DNA from: an uncultured Bacteroidia bacterium
Lineage (GTDB): Bacteria; Bacteroidota; Bacteroidia; Bacteroidales; Prolixibacteraceae
NCBI GenBank assembly: GCA_903902325.1
Contig: CAIUUO010000159.1
Location: 1 to 41,687, forward strand
DNA length: 41,687 nucleotides
Reading direction: 5' to 3'
Position 1 is the first letter of the stretch. Every line of letters begins with the position of its first letter. Under the pieces are notes generated by a model, which was not told the DNA's origin, searched no databases, and saw only the letters and a program-made list of their open reading frames with translations. The position numbers were made by a program, and so were the translations under genes. Below are positions 1 through 7,913 of this stretch, piece by piece.

Positions 1-62
1 CCCCCCCCCCCCCCCCCCCACGGCTCTGAACACTCTTTCCCTACACGACGCTCTTCCGATCT
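1..62. other. Sequencing adapter artefact at contig end
   Basis: Bases 1-19 are all C, 20-21 are AC, 22-29 read GGCTCTGA, and 30-62 match the 33-nt Illumina TruSeq Read-1 adapter (ACACTCTTTCC ... CCGATCT). GGCTCTGA is, from memory, the TruSeq HT i5 index D504, and the AC before it fits the end of the P5 oligo. The C run is the complement of poly-G dark cycles from two-colour sequencing. This is read-through that entered the assembly, not genomic DNA. Confidence 0.97.
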
Positions 63-142
63 AGAGTTGCCCCCTGCTCCCTGCCCCCTGCTCCCTGCTC
101 CCTGCTCCCTGCCCCATGCCCCCTGCCCCATGCCCCCTGCCC
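63..142. repeat. CCATGCC/CCCTGC word array
   Basis: A degenerate tandem array of 7-nt words (CCCTGCT, CCCTGCC, CCATGCC). It starts straight after the adapter and ends at the stop codon of the isomerase gene on the minus strand, where TGA is followed by GGGCAGGGGGCATGG. The same word family recurs at 7168-7257 and, in opposite orientation, at 41481-41549. The small open frames it creates (Met-Pro-His-Ala-Pro-Cys) are compositional artefacts. Confidence 0.85.
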
Positions 143-1564
143 TCAGCATACCTTCACAGTCTCAATGCCCAGCATCATCCCGAGTTTTTCGATCGAAGAG
201 GCGAGGTGTCCGACACCGATGGCGCAATGGTGCGCAGGCCCCTGTTTGGACCACTGGTTCATGAAGGCTTTGGCACCTGGTGCGAAACGGTAGCGGCTGT
301 TGGTGTTGCCGATCTCAAGTACCGGACCGGCGACTGATTCTCCTTCTGCAACGAGAAAGAAAAGACCTTCCTTCCCTTCAACAACCGACAAAAGTGTGAC
401 GGGTCCCTGTTTGACACTCATCTGAATCGATAATCCCTTGCCGGGTTTGCCATGGTAAAGGGGAAGCGGAACCAGCCTGACGCGGCCTTCCGCGATAGCG
501 AAATGGGCCGGACCGTCGTGACCCAGCATCACCACGTCGTCGTTGAAATCCATCAGGTAGAATTCGGAGAAGGAGCCACCTGCCCCGAATTCGGCCATAA
601 TTTTCATGGCCTGGGCATTCTTGACTTCACATTCGCCGGCTACCGGGATGTTTTTCCCTGTGAGCAGGGTATTTCCCGCGATCACGGAAGTGACGATGTT
701 TTCGTAATCATTGCCTGATTCGCCCTCGTAATAATAGGCCATTGATCCTAGTCCGTGTGCTTCGACCAATTTGTCCAAGGCAATGGAAGTTCGGGCAGCA
801 CGTTCAATTTCAGCGGATTCGCATTCGGAAGTAACCTCAAAAGTGGCATTGAACTCCCTTATTTTCTCTTCTATTTCGGAAGATGTTACCTCATCCCTCC
901 ATTTTTTCAGTTCGCACATTTCGAGCATTTCGATGTGGGTTCCAAAAACAGCCGACTGTTTGGCCAGGTCGGTATAGACATCCAGCATGCCGCCATAATA
1001 ATGACCCAAAACGCCAAGCCGGTTATCCCGGATACGGGCTGCTACCTGGGCTGCGCGGAAATATTCTTCAATTTCTTTCCAGGAATCCTGATCCTGGAGG
1101 TGTCCGGTTACGATGTCATATTTGATGCCTGACCTGTTGAAGACCCCTGCAATCTCGGGCACGGAGCAGGCCTGGCAATGCTCAAGCCAAAGACCAGTCA
1201 TCTTGCCACGATCGTTCAGCTTGTTAAATGCGGTATAGTCGAGCGTGGCAACTGGTTGCAGGTTGAGCAGGATCACCGGGACCTTCACCTTCTGTGCCAC
1301 AGGAAGCACTGTGGAGGAGAGGGCATAGGTGGAAATGTAAATGAAAAGAAGTTCGATCTCCTGTCCGGCCAAAAAGGATGCGGCCTCACGGGCGCGCACC
1401 GGATTATCAACCATGCCGGCATCAATCACCTCTGCTCCAAATCCGGAGATTTTACTGCTGATTTCGTTCTGATATCCGGTCAGGTGAGCCAGCAGTCCGT
1501 CGAACTGGGGCCAGTAGGTATCAAGACCAATACCCATCAATCCTATTTTTGTCTTCATTTTCAA
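143..1564 (-). CDS. L-arabinose/L-fucose isomerase family protein
   Basis: 473 aa, cytoplasmic, no signal peptide. It resembles the AraA/FucI fold family (Mn-dependent aldose-ketose isomerases) but belongs to the shorter branch common in Bacteroidota rather than canonical AraA of about 500 aa. Candidate metal ligands by analogy with AraA are Glu311 in AGECEVKN, Glu334 in SFSEFYLMDF, His349 in MLGHDG and His444/445 in GPAHHCAIG. The start at 1564 is the first ATG; a second in-frame ATG lies two codons later. The gene stands alone and is divergent from the membrane protein at 1657 across 92 bp. A TATATTTG box (1613-1620, plus strand) fits a Bacteroidota -7 element for that neighbour. The stop codon touches the CCATGCC array. 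The family assignment is good; the substrate (arabinose, fucose or another sugar) cannot be read from sequence. Confidence 0.85.
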   Translation of the reverse strand: MKMKTKIGLMGIGLDTYWPQFDGLLAHLTGYQNEISSKISGFGAEVIDAGMVDNPVRAREAASFLAGQEIELLFIYISTYALSSTVLPVAQKVKVPVILLNLQPVATLDYTAFNKLNDRGKMTGLWLEHCQACSVPEIAGVFNRSGIKYDIVTGHLQDQDSWKEIEEYFRAAQVAARIRDNRLGVLGHYYGGMLDVYTDLAKQSAVFGTHIEMLEMCELKKWRDEVTSSEIEEKIREFNATFEVTSECESAEIERAARTSIALDKLVEAHGLGSMAYYYEGESGNDYENIVTSVIAGNTLLTGKNIPVAGECEVKNAQAMKIMAEFGAGGSFSEFYLMDFNDDVVMLGHDGPAHFAIAEGRVRLVPLPLYHGKPGKGLSIQMSVKQGPVTLLSVVEGKEGLFFLVAEGESVAGPVLEIGNTNSRYRFAPGAKAFMNQWSKQGPAHHCAIGVGHLASSIEKLGMMLGIETVKVC

Positions 1565-1656
1565 TTCTGTTTGTCTGTAGTTTGAACAAACAAAATAAAC
1601 ACTTTTTTGCCTTATATTTGGGAATAGATTTAAACTTTACAACCTTCCAAATTCAA

Positions 1657-2265
1657 ATGCCGGTCGTCTCTCACCCAGGATCAAGGAAACGTTTTTTTTT
1701 CTCAGATCTTTTTATTGCGTTAAGTGTCCTCGTGCTCTTTGCTATTTTCAGAAATTGGGGTGATTTTGTATTGCTGGCATCCTGGGTACTTGTTTTAGTT
1801 TATATGATCGTGATGAGAAGGTTTGAAGCAGTTTCACACTTGCTTTTGGCTACCGTTGTTTCAATGATTTGGGTTCATTATGCAAAGGATTATTATGCCT
1901 ATCAACAAGATTTTGTGAAAATTTTCGGGATGAACAGTATCCCACTTATGGCTTGGTCGTTAACGCTTTATGGATTGTACCAGGTTTGTAATAATTATAA
2001 ATTTGTCAGGCCAATCTACAATTTCCTTCTTTTTGTTCTGGTTTTCCTTTTCTTCGGAATACTTTTTGAAACAGTTGCTTACCACCTGTTGAATATCCGG
2101 AATACCATGACAGCCAACTTCCCCGGACTGCCCATTTGCGACTGTGTCCATGCCCCGCGCTGGATGCAAATGATCTATTTCTCTTTGGGACCGATGTACT
2201 ACTTTGTGATTATGGCGGCAGACAGGGTGACTGGGACGACCGGGATGAAGGAAAGACGGAGATGA
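1657..2265 (+). CDS. Polytopic membrane protein, unknown function
   Basis: 202 aa from the ATG at 1657, chosen because the 36 codons upstream in frame read through the intergenic region and have no membrane-protein character. I see about six hydrophobic segments: FFFSDLFIALSVLVLFAIF, a second near FVLLASWVLVLVYMIV, then VSHLLLATVVSMIW, SIPLMAWSLTLYGLY, YNFLLFVLVFLFFGILF and MIYFSLGPMYYFVIM. Between the last two is a Cys-containing loop (LPICDCVHAPRW). I do not recognise the family. The last 12 or so codons (VTGTTGMKERRR, stop TGA) are made of GACTGGGACGAC/GACGGA words that continue downstream as a repeat. The native C-terminus may therefore have been replaced or extended by repeat DNA. Confidence 0.65.
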   Translation: MPVVSHPGSRKRFFFSDLFIALSVLVLFAIFRNWGDFVLLASWVLVLVYMIVMRRFEAVSHLLLATVVSMIWVHYAKDYYAYQQDFVKIFGMNSIPLMAWSLTLYGLYQVCNNYKFVRPIYNFLLFVLVFLFFGILFETVAYHLLNIRNTMTANFPGLPICDCVHAPRWMQMIYFSLGPMYYFVIMAADRVTGTTGMKERRR

Positions 2266-2460
2266 CGGAAGGACGGAGCGAACTCAACTCCGGATTTTTG
2301 CACACTTGAAGAAATGATGGGGAGGAGTGGCGAAGGAAAGACCGATAGACTTTGGGACTGGGAGACTTGGAGAATGCGATTCCAAAAACTATTTCTGCCA
2401 ATTGCTCCCTGAGCTTGGACTCCCCTGAGCCTGTCGAAGGGGTCGAAGGGTCTTGATTCA
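2222..2460. repeat. GAC-word purine-rich repeat with a CCCCTGAGCC/GAAGGGG palindrome
   Basis: The 3' end of the preceding gene and the following 200 bp are built of related purine-rich words: GACTGGGACGACCGGGATG, GACGGAGATGACGGAAGGAC, and later ACTTTGGGACTGGGAGACTT (2350-2370). At 2422-2442 is an imperfect palindrome beginning CCCCTGAGCCTG and ending TCGAAGGGG. It belongs to the dispersed CCCTGAGC...GAAGGG repeat seen in many bacterial genomes, which gives spurious 'FDRLRG' peptides. A partial copy (CCCTGAGCTTGGAC) lies at 2407-2420. Together with the hairpin at 2481-2590 it fills the gap before the GH13 gene; no credible gene is present. Confidence 0.7.
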
Positions 2461-2480
2461 AAAAGTATCTGGAAAAAAGT

Positions 2481-2590
2481 ATTTAACCACAAAGGCCACG
2501 AAGTCCGCACAAAGGACACAAAGTAAATCACAGATTATGAATACTTTGTGTCCTTTGTGTTTTCCCTTTGTGTCCTTCGTGGTTAAATTT
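2481..2590. repeat. CACAAAGG-word inverted repeat (long hairpin)
   Basis: The left arm (2481-2524) is made of AACCACAAAGGCCACGAAG and CACAAAGGACACAAAGT words. The right arm (2542-2590) is its near-complement, ending CCTTCGTGGTTAAAT. An 18-nt AT-rich loop separates the arms, so a stem of about 40 bp is possible. It lies between convergent 3' ends (2265 plus strand, 2598 minus strand) and could act as a bidirectional terminator or RNA end-stabiliser. Related elements occur at 4581, 35410, 38070 and 39350. Confidence 0.85.
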
Positions 2591-2597
2591 CCAGCAA

Positions 2598-4481
2598 TTA
2601 TTTAAGCTCCAGGATCATCGCTGAATGTGCAGGAATGACAAGACCTGACAAATCTTCAACACTTTTGCCGGAGATAACTTCATGTCCTTTGGTTGCCCCT
2701 TTCAGTCCCTCGCTGTAGTGGTCCTTTTTGAATGGTTTCTCGTTGTCACTGTTGTTGAGGATGACCATGATGTTCTCGCTTGCATTGTATCGGAAGAATA
2801 CATAGACCCCTTCCTTTGGCAAATAGTGCAGGAATTTTCCTGTATGGATTACCTCCTTGCCCTTGCGCCAGGTGATCAGTTTCTTCAGGTATTGCTGGGC
2901 CTCCCTTTGCTGGGGAGTGAGTCCTTCACCCGTGAAGCCGTTGACTTTGTCACCGGCCCATCCTCCGGGAAAATCCTTGCGAAGGGTTCCGTCTCCATCA
3001 CCTTTGCGGCCTGTCATCAGGATATCGCTGCCATAATAAATCTGGGGAATTCCGCGGGTTGTCATCAGGTAAGCCATGGCCATTTTGTATTTGCTGAAAT
3101 CTTCATGGATGGCTGTAAAAAAGCGTTCCGTATCATGGTTGTCGGCAAAGACTACCAGATTTTGCGGATCTGGATAGAGAAAATCGAGTGCAAGCACATC
3201 ATACAGTCTGTTGATGCCTTCGCTCCATCCCTCTTTTTCCCAGAAAGCCCTGACGATGCCATCCTGCAGCGGGAAGTCCATCAAACTGGGAAGCCATGAA
3301 CGGTAACCGTTGGCATTAACTTTGCCCCTTTGCCAGTAGGATACCTGGACCTGGTTGGTATTCCACTCTTCGCCAACGATGTTAAAATGAGGATACTCAT
3401 TGGTTACTTCGCGGGTCCAGTCAGCCATCATCTCCGGATCGGGGTAAGGATAGGTATCCATGCGGATTCCGGCCAGTCCTACATATTCGATCCACCAAAT
3501 GGAATTCTGGATGAGATATCTGGCCATTAGCGGATTGCGCTGGTTCAGATCCGGCATGGATGGAACAAACCAGCCATCGCGAAACTCATCCTTGTCGCGC
3601 TGGGCGACATATGGGTCCTGCGAAACAGATTTGCGGTGATTGGTGATGGTCTTGGCATCCGCATTCAGCCAGTCGTGGCTGGGAAGGTCATTCATCCACC
3701 AGTGGCCTGTGCCGCAGTGGTTGAAAATCATATCCATGATTAGTTTGATTCCTTTTTTCTTCGCTTCGATGCCCAGTTGCCTGTAATCTTCGTTGCTTCC
3801 GAAACGACGGTCAACGCGGTAAAAGTCTGTGGTGGCATATCCATGGTAGGAAGCGTGAGGCATGTCATTTTCGAGGACGGGATTAAGCCAGAGGGCGCTG
3901 TAACCCTGATCGGCGACATAATCCAGGTGGTCTATCATGCCTTTGATATCACCTCCGTGACGCCCGTACTGGTCGGCCATGTTCAGTTTGTCGGCCATAT
4001 CCGGTTTGGAGTCGTTGGAAGGATCGCCATTGGCAAAACGGTCGGGCATGATTAGGTAGAGCACATCGGAACTGTTGAACCCAATTCGGTTGGAAGATCC
4101 GGCTTCACGTGCCTTCAGTTCATAATTGTAGGTCTGGACAGCCTTCCCGTTGAGCATAAACTGAATGGAGAACGTTCCCGGTAGGACATTGCTGGCAATT
4201 TTTAGATTGAGGAAGAGGTAGTTCGGGCTTTCGACGGAAACTACCGATTCAAGTACCACACCCGGGTAGTTGATAACGGGTTTTGTGGTGGAGATCTGGT
4301 TGCCATGAACCAGCAACTGTAGGTCCGGGTTCTTGAATCCTACCCACCAGAATGCAGGTTCGACCCGTTCCAGGGTCGTTTTTGGAGTGGCAGCCTGCAG
4401 GAGAACAGCCATCATGCAAAACAGCATCAACAGCGACGTCCGCACGGCAAATGCACTGTTTTTTTTCATTTTGAGTTTCAT
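2598..4481 (-). CDS. SusA-like neopullulanase / cyclomaltodextrinase (GH13)
   Basis: 627 aa. An N-terminal signal peptide (hydrophobic from residue 15, cut near ALLQAA-T) predicts a periplasmic enzyme. Residues 33-125 form the Ig-like N-domain typical of cyclomaltodextrinases and neopullulanases, followed by a GH13 barrel. The barrel shows region I DMIFNHCG (250-257), the nucleophile Asp342 in GIRMDTYP, the acid/base Glu371 in IVGEEWN and the stabilising Asp450 in FADNHD. A short beta-domain ends the protein. Family members hydrolyse alpha-1,4 (and some alpha-1,6) links in maltodextrins and cyclodextrins. It is the last gene of a run with transporter, beta-PGM and maltose phosphorylase, so it probably trims maltodextrins delivered by the SusCD pair. 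The start could be 4481 or the Met four codons later; the residue before the signal peptide does not decide. Confidence 0.93.
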   Translation of the reverse strand: MKLKMKKNSAFAVRTSLLMLFCMMAVLLQAATPKTTLERVEPAFWWVGFKNPDLQLLVHGNQISTTKPVINYPGVVLESVVSVESPNYLFLNLKIASNVLPGTFSIQFMLNGKAVQTYNYELKAREAGSSNRIGFNSSDVLYLIMPDRFANGDPSNDSKPDMADKLNMADQYGRHGGDIKGMIDHLDYVADQGYSALWLNPVLENDMPHASYHGYATTDFYRVDRRFGSNEDYRQLGIEAKKKGIKLIMDMIFNHCGTGHWWMNDLPSHDWLNADAKTITNHRKSVSQDPYVAQRDKDEFRDGWFVPSMPDLNQRNPLMARYLIQNSIWWIEYVGLAGIRMDTYPYPDPEMMADWTREVTNEYPHFNIVGEEWNTNQVQVSYWQRGKVNANGYRSWLPSLMDFPLQDGIVRAFWEKEGWSEGINRLYDVLALDFLYPDPQNLVVFADNHDTERFFTAIHEDFSKYKMAMAYLMTTRGIPQIYYGSDILMTGRKGDGDGTLRKDFPGGWAGDKVNGFTGEGLTPQQREAQQYLKKLITWRKGKEVIHTGKFLHYLPKEGVYVFFRYNASENIMVILNNSDNEKPFKKDHYSEGLKGATKGHEVISGKSVEDLSGLVIPAHSAMILELK

Positions 4482-4580
4482 TTAATTGGTGAAATAATTA
4501 GTCAAATGGATTTATAACAGATTGAAAATCTGTAATATGAATAAAATTTAATCATTATTTTGTTAGTTAAAAACAATCAA

Positions 4581-4691
4581 AATTTAACCGCAGAGTTCGC
4601 AAAGTTTTACGCAGAGAATCGCAAAGAAATCCTGAAGTATTAAACTCTGCGGTTCTTTGCGTTTCCTCAGCGTTCTTTGCGGTTAATTTTT
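4581..4691. repeat. CGCAAAGA/CGCAGAG-word inverted repeat inside the maltose operon
   Basis: The left arm (4581-4627) reads AATTTAACCGCAGAGTTCGC then CGCAGAG and CGCAAAG words. The right arm (4640-4691) is the complement, ending GTTCTTTGCGGTTAATTTTT. The arms are separated by about 12 nt. The element fills most of the 214-bp gap between the GH65 stop (4696) and the GH13 start (4481), two genes expected to be co-transcribed, and its arm begins 4 nt beyond the GH65 stop codon. Confidence 0.85.
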
Positions 4692-4695
4692 ATGT

Positions 4696-7050
4696 TCATT
4701 CAAATTGACTAATCGACATTGAAGAATCGATTATCGATTTGTGAAGCGTTGTTTTTAACTGACCCATCGGAGGCAATGCAAACTCTTTCCCGTAAATACT
4801 GATAACCATCTCGTTCCCTGAATGGTTTTCCAGAACCACTTCCTGTTTGCTGACCTCCATTTTGATTGTAGCATCCCTGAAGTTGATAAGGAAAGAGTAT
4901 CCCTCCCATTTTTCCGGAAGAATTGGGGCGAAATGAAGTTTGCCGTTTTTCACCCTCATACCCCCAAAACCAAGTACAAAGGACATCCAGGTTCCTCCCA
5001 TCGAAGTGACGTGGCATCCGTCTTCCGTGTCGTTGTTGTAGTCGTCAAGGTCGAGACGGGCGGTCCGGAGATACAGATCGTAGGCCTTTTGCTGATATCC
5101 GATAAGGGAGGCGAGGATCGTGTGGATACAAGGCGAGAGGGAAGATTCATGTACCGTCAGAGGTTCATAGAAATCGAAGTGGCGTTTGATGGTTGCTACA
5201 TCGTAGTCATTTTCAAAGAGGAAAAAACTCTGCAGCGTGTCTGCCTGTTTGATGTAGGGAGAACGCAGGATACGATCCCACGACCAGTTTTGGTTCAGCG
5301 GACGTTCATTCTTTGGAAGTTCTGAAGCAGGTACCAGTTCCTTATCCAGGTAGCCATCCTGTTGAAGGAATATTTCCCTGGAAGGATCGTAGGCAAAATA
5401 GATCCTTTCGATGATATCCTTCCATTGTTTGGTCTCTTCTTCTTCACTGAAGTTCCATTTGATTTTCAGTTGGGCGTAGGCCTTTGGATGTTCTTTTTTC
5501 AGTGAATCAATGACTTGCAGGGTATATTGCAGGGTCCATTGAGCAATCCTGTTTGTGTGGAAGTTGTTGCTGACGTTGTTTTCATATTCATTGGGACCCG
5601 TTACGCCCAGCATCACATATTTTTGTTTGGCCTCAGACCAGTTGACACGCTGCGCCCAGAATCGTGAAATGGCCAGTAACACTTCAAACCCCTTGGGCAG
5701 CAGGTAACCGGTATCTCCGGTATAACGGATGTAATCGTAAATGGCGAAAGCGATGGCACCGTTTCTGTGAATCTCCTCAAAGGTGATTTCCCATTCGTTG
5801 TGGCATTCTTCGCCGTTCATCGTCACCATGGGATAGAGCGCAGCACCATGGTTAAAGCCCAGTTTCAAGGCATTTTCTATCGCCTTTTGCAGGTGTTTGT
5901 GCCGGTAGGAGAGCAGATTCCGAGCAACTTTGGACGGAGCAGTAGCAAGATAGAATGGAATACAGTATGCCTCTGTATCCCAATAGGTGGAGCCTCCGTA
6001 TTTCTCGCCTGTGAATCCTTTCGGACCGATGTTGAGCCGTTCGTCTTCTCCCGAATAAGTTTGTTGCAACTGGAAGATGTTGAAACGGATACCTTGCTGA
6101 GCAGCCAGGTCACCATGGATCAATATGTCACTGGTCTCCCACTTTTTGTGCCATAAATCGGAATGTTCCTGCAGCATGCGGTCGTAACCCTTTTTATAGG
6201 CAGCATGCAGGTGTTTTGAGGCAGTTTCGGCCAGTTGATTTTTCGGGCAGTTTTCGGAAGAGAGATTGACTCCGAACTTCTCAATCGTGAGCCGGTCTCC
6301 CTTTTTCAGAGGCAAGGAAACAAGATTGGATACAAATTTCAGGCGTTCTTCCACATCGGCATGAAAACGCAGCGGTTCTCCATTTTTGATCAGCCTGTAT
6401 TTCATGCCGGTACATACCTGGAAGAAGGTTTTCCTGACCTCTGCCGTGATATATCCCTCACCCTGGGAGACAGATTTATTCACCTCGTCCCAAAATTTTT
6501 CGTCGTAGTTGGCATCTGAATTGATAACATCGAAGTCAATATAGGGTGAAATCGTGACTTTGTCTTCAAAGTTCAGGGCTTGCAGGGTATAGCGAATGGC
6601 TCCTATTTCCGACTGGGAAATGCTGACAAACCTTTGAGCCGTTACTTTTACCTGTTTCCCGTCTGTAAGTTCGGCGGTAAACGTGCGGTTTAGAAGACCA
6701 TTCAGCATGTCGAGTTCACGTCTGAAATTCAGGATTTTGCATTGGTGAAGATCCAGTACGATCGATCCGATCCAGATGTCTATGCCAATCCAGTTGGCAG
6801 CATTCAGAACTTTGGCAAAGTACTCGGGATATCCGTTTTTCCACCAACCGACCCGTGTCTTATCAGGATAGTAAACACCGGCGACGTAACTTCCCGGTAG
6901 GGTTAGTCCCGAATATTTTTCTTCAAAATTTGCCCGATGCCCCATGCGCCCGTTGCCCAGGCTCATCAGACTCTCGGTGATTTTATTGTGATCGGGATGA
7001 AATCCATCTTCGATGATTTTCCATCCGTCATGTACGATGTAATCCTTCAT
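4696..7050 (-). CDS. Maltose phosphorylase (GH65)
   Basis: 784 aa from the Met at 7050, which opens the conserved MKDYIVHDGWKIIEDGF; the seven upstream in-frame codons look like leader. GH65 features are the N-terminal beta-sandwich (LGNGRMGHRANFEEKYSG, then PGSYVAGVYYPDKTRVGWWKNG), the (alpha/alpha)6 barrel with CHNEWEITFEEIHRNGAIAF carrying the general-acid Glu, and the following VTGPNEYENNVSNNF. No signal peptide, so cytoplasmic. The enzyme phosphorolyses maltose with inversion to beta-glucose-1-phosphate and glucose. Adjacency to beta-phosphoglucomutase, which needs exactly that anomer, supports a maltose (or at least alpha-glucobiose) phosphorylase over trehalase-type relatives; kojibiose, nigerose or trehalose phosphorylase cannot be fully excluded. 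The gap to pgmB contains a CCATGCC array, and the gap to GH13 a hairpin repeat. Confidence 0.92.
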   Translation of the reverse strand: MKDYIVHDGWKIIEDGFHPDHNKITESLMSLGNGRMGHRANFEEKYSGLTLPGSYVAGVYYPDKTRVGWWKNGYPEYFAKVLNAANWIGIDIWIGSIVLDLHQCKILNFRRELDMLNGLLNRTFTAELTDGKQVKVTAQRFVSISQSEIGAIRYTLQALNFEDKVTISPYIDFDVINSDANYDEKFWDEVNKSVSQGEGYITAEVRKTFFQVCTGMKYRLIKNGEPLRFHADVEERLKFVSNLVSLPLKKGDRLTIEKFGVNLSSENCPKNQLAETASKHLHAAYKKGYDRMLQEHSDLWHKKWETSDILIHGDLAAQQGIRFNIFQLQQTYSGEDERLNIGPKGFTGEKYGGSTYWDTEAYCIPFYLATAPSKVARNLLSYRHKHLQKAIENALKLGFNHGAALYPMVTMNGEECHNEWEITFEEIHRNGAIAFAIYDYIRYTGDTGYLLPKGFEVLLAISRFWAQRVNWSEAKQKYVMLGVTGPNEYENNVSNNFHTNRIAQWTLQYTLQVIDSLKKEHPKAYAQLKIKWNFSEEEETKQWKDIIERIYFAYDPSREIFLQQDGYLDKELVPASELPKNERPLNQNWSWDRILRSPYIKQADTLQSFFLFENDYDVATIKRHFDFYEPLTVHESSLSPCIHTILASLIGYQQKAYDLYLRTARLDLDDYNNDTEDGCHVTSMGGTWMSFVLGFGGMRVKNGKLHFAPILPEKWEGYSFLINFRDATIKMEVSKQEVVLENHSGNEMVISIYGKEFALPPMGQLKTTLHKSIIDSSMSISQFE

Positions 7051-7081
7051 TTTCAGTTTGTATAAAAGCAAATTTAAATCA

Positions 7082-7114
7082 AGCTATTAGCTTTTGGCTT
7101 TTAGCTATTGGCTA
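7082..7114. repeat. AGCTATT/TTGGCT word cluster
   Basis: A short run of related words (AGCTATTAGC, TTTTGGCT, TTTTAGCTATTGGCT) just upstream of the maltose phosphorylase start. The words partly complement one another (AGCTATT...TAGCT). It is another word family of the dispersed type found in this contig, about 55 bp from the CCATGCC array. Confidence 0.5.
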
Positions 7115-7167
7115 AAAACGCTGAATATCAACAAGTTCAATAACTGTTTCGTGATGACCACAAAAGG

Positions 7168-7257
7168 CCATGCCCCATGCCCCATGCCCCATGCTCCGTG
7201 CTCCATGCCCCATGCTCCATGCCCCATGCTCCATGCCCCATGCCCCATGCCCTCTGC
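7168..7257. repeat. CCATGCC word array within the maltose operon
   Basis: About twelve consecutive copies of CCATGCC/CCATGCT/CCGTGCT words. On the minus strand the array begins directly after the pgmB stop codon (TGA then GCAGAGGGCATGGGG) and ends about 118 nt before the GH65 start. The ORFs it creates on both strands are artefacts of the repeat. Confidence 0.9.
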
Positions 7258-7911
7258 TCACACATACCATCTGGATATGAGTTCGTAGTCCAGTTTTTTG
7301 AAGCCGGGAATGAAATGATCCGCATAGGAGAGATCATCCGGCGAACCAACACCTATGACCTTCATCCCTCCGTTGAGTGCTGCTTCGATGCCTGCCTGTG
7401 CATCCTCGAATACAAGACATAGTCCGGGTTCGACATTCAGCAATTCAGCGCATTTCAAAAACACTTCGGGGTCGGGCTTCGCTTTTAAAACCGAGTTTCC
7501 GTCCACCACGACATCGAATTTTTCCATTAGCTGAATACGTTCGAGTATCAGCGGAGCATTTTTACTGGCAGAACCCAGTGCTATCAGTATTCCGTTGCTC
7601 CGGAGATCGTCGAGGAACCGGGTGACGCCTGGTAATATCTCTTCTTCCGACATCCGGCGGACAAATTCAAGGTAACGTTCATTTTTACTTTCGGCCAGTA
7701 ACCTCTTCTCTTCTTCGGATTTGGTAACCTTTCCAATTTCAAGTAAAATATCGAGTGAACGCATTCTGCTCACCCCTTTCAGCCATTCATTCTCTTTCTC
7801 CGTAAAGTCGAAGCCCAGTCCCGTTGCCATCTCCTTCCAGGCGATGTAGTGGAATTTGGCCGTGTCAACAATGACGCCGTCCAGATCAAAAATGCATGCT
7901 TGAATGCTCAT
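7258..7911 (-). CDS. pgmB: Beta-phosphoglucomutase
   Basis: 217 aa, the usual family length, HAD superfamily. Motif I is CIFDLDGVIVDT with nucleophile Asp9 and acid/base Asp11. The helical cap contains the sugar-recognition segment LKGVSRMRSLDILLE. Motif II is the Ser in ALGSASKNAP, motif III the Lys in LKAKPDPEVF, and motif IV VFEDAQAGIEAA. It interconverts beta-glucose-1-phosphate and glucose-6-phosphate in the cytoplasm, taking the product of the adjacent maltose phosphorylase into glycolysis. It starts 2 nt after the stop of the MFS gene, so the two are surely co-transcribed. Its stop codon is fused to the CCATGCC array. Confidence 0.96.
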   Translation of the reverse strand: MSIQACIFDLDGVIVDTAKFHYIAWKEMATGLGFDFTEKENEWLKGVSRMRSLDILLEIGKVTKSEEEKRLLAESKNERYLEFVRRMSEEEILPGVTRFLDDLRSNGILIALGSASKNAPLILERIQLMEKFDVVVDGNSVLKAKPDPEVFLKCAELLNVEPGLCLVFEDAQAGIEAALNGGMKVIGVGSPDDLSYADHFIPGFKKLDYELISRWYV

Positions 7912-7913
7912 AA

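Noticed and set aside
1549-1656. Upstream extension of the membrane protein at 1657
   Set aside because: It overlaps the start of the divergent isomerase and a TATATTTG promoter-like box, and has no conserved features.
2199-2531. 110-aa ORF on the minus strand containing 'FDPFDRLRG'
   Set aside because: This peptide is the usual spurious translation of the CCCTGAGC...GAAGGG repeat; the rest covers word repeats and overlaps the preceding gene.
7094-7422. Small ORFs on both strands over the CCATGCC array
   Set aside because: They are read through tandem 7-nt words and have no protein-like composition; one overlaps pgmB in another frame.
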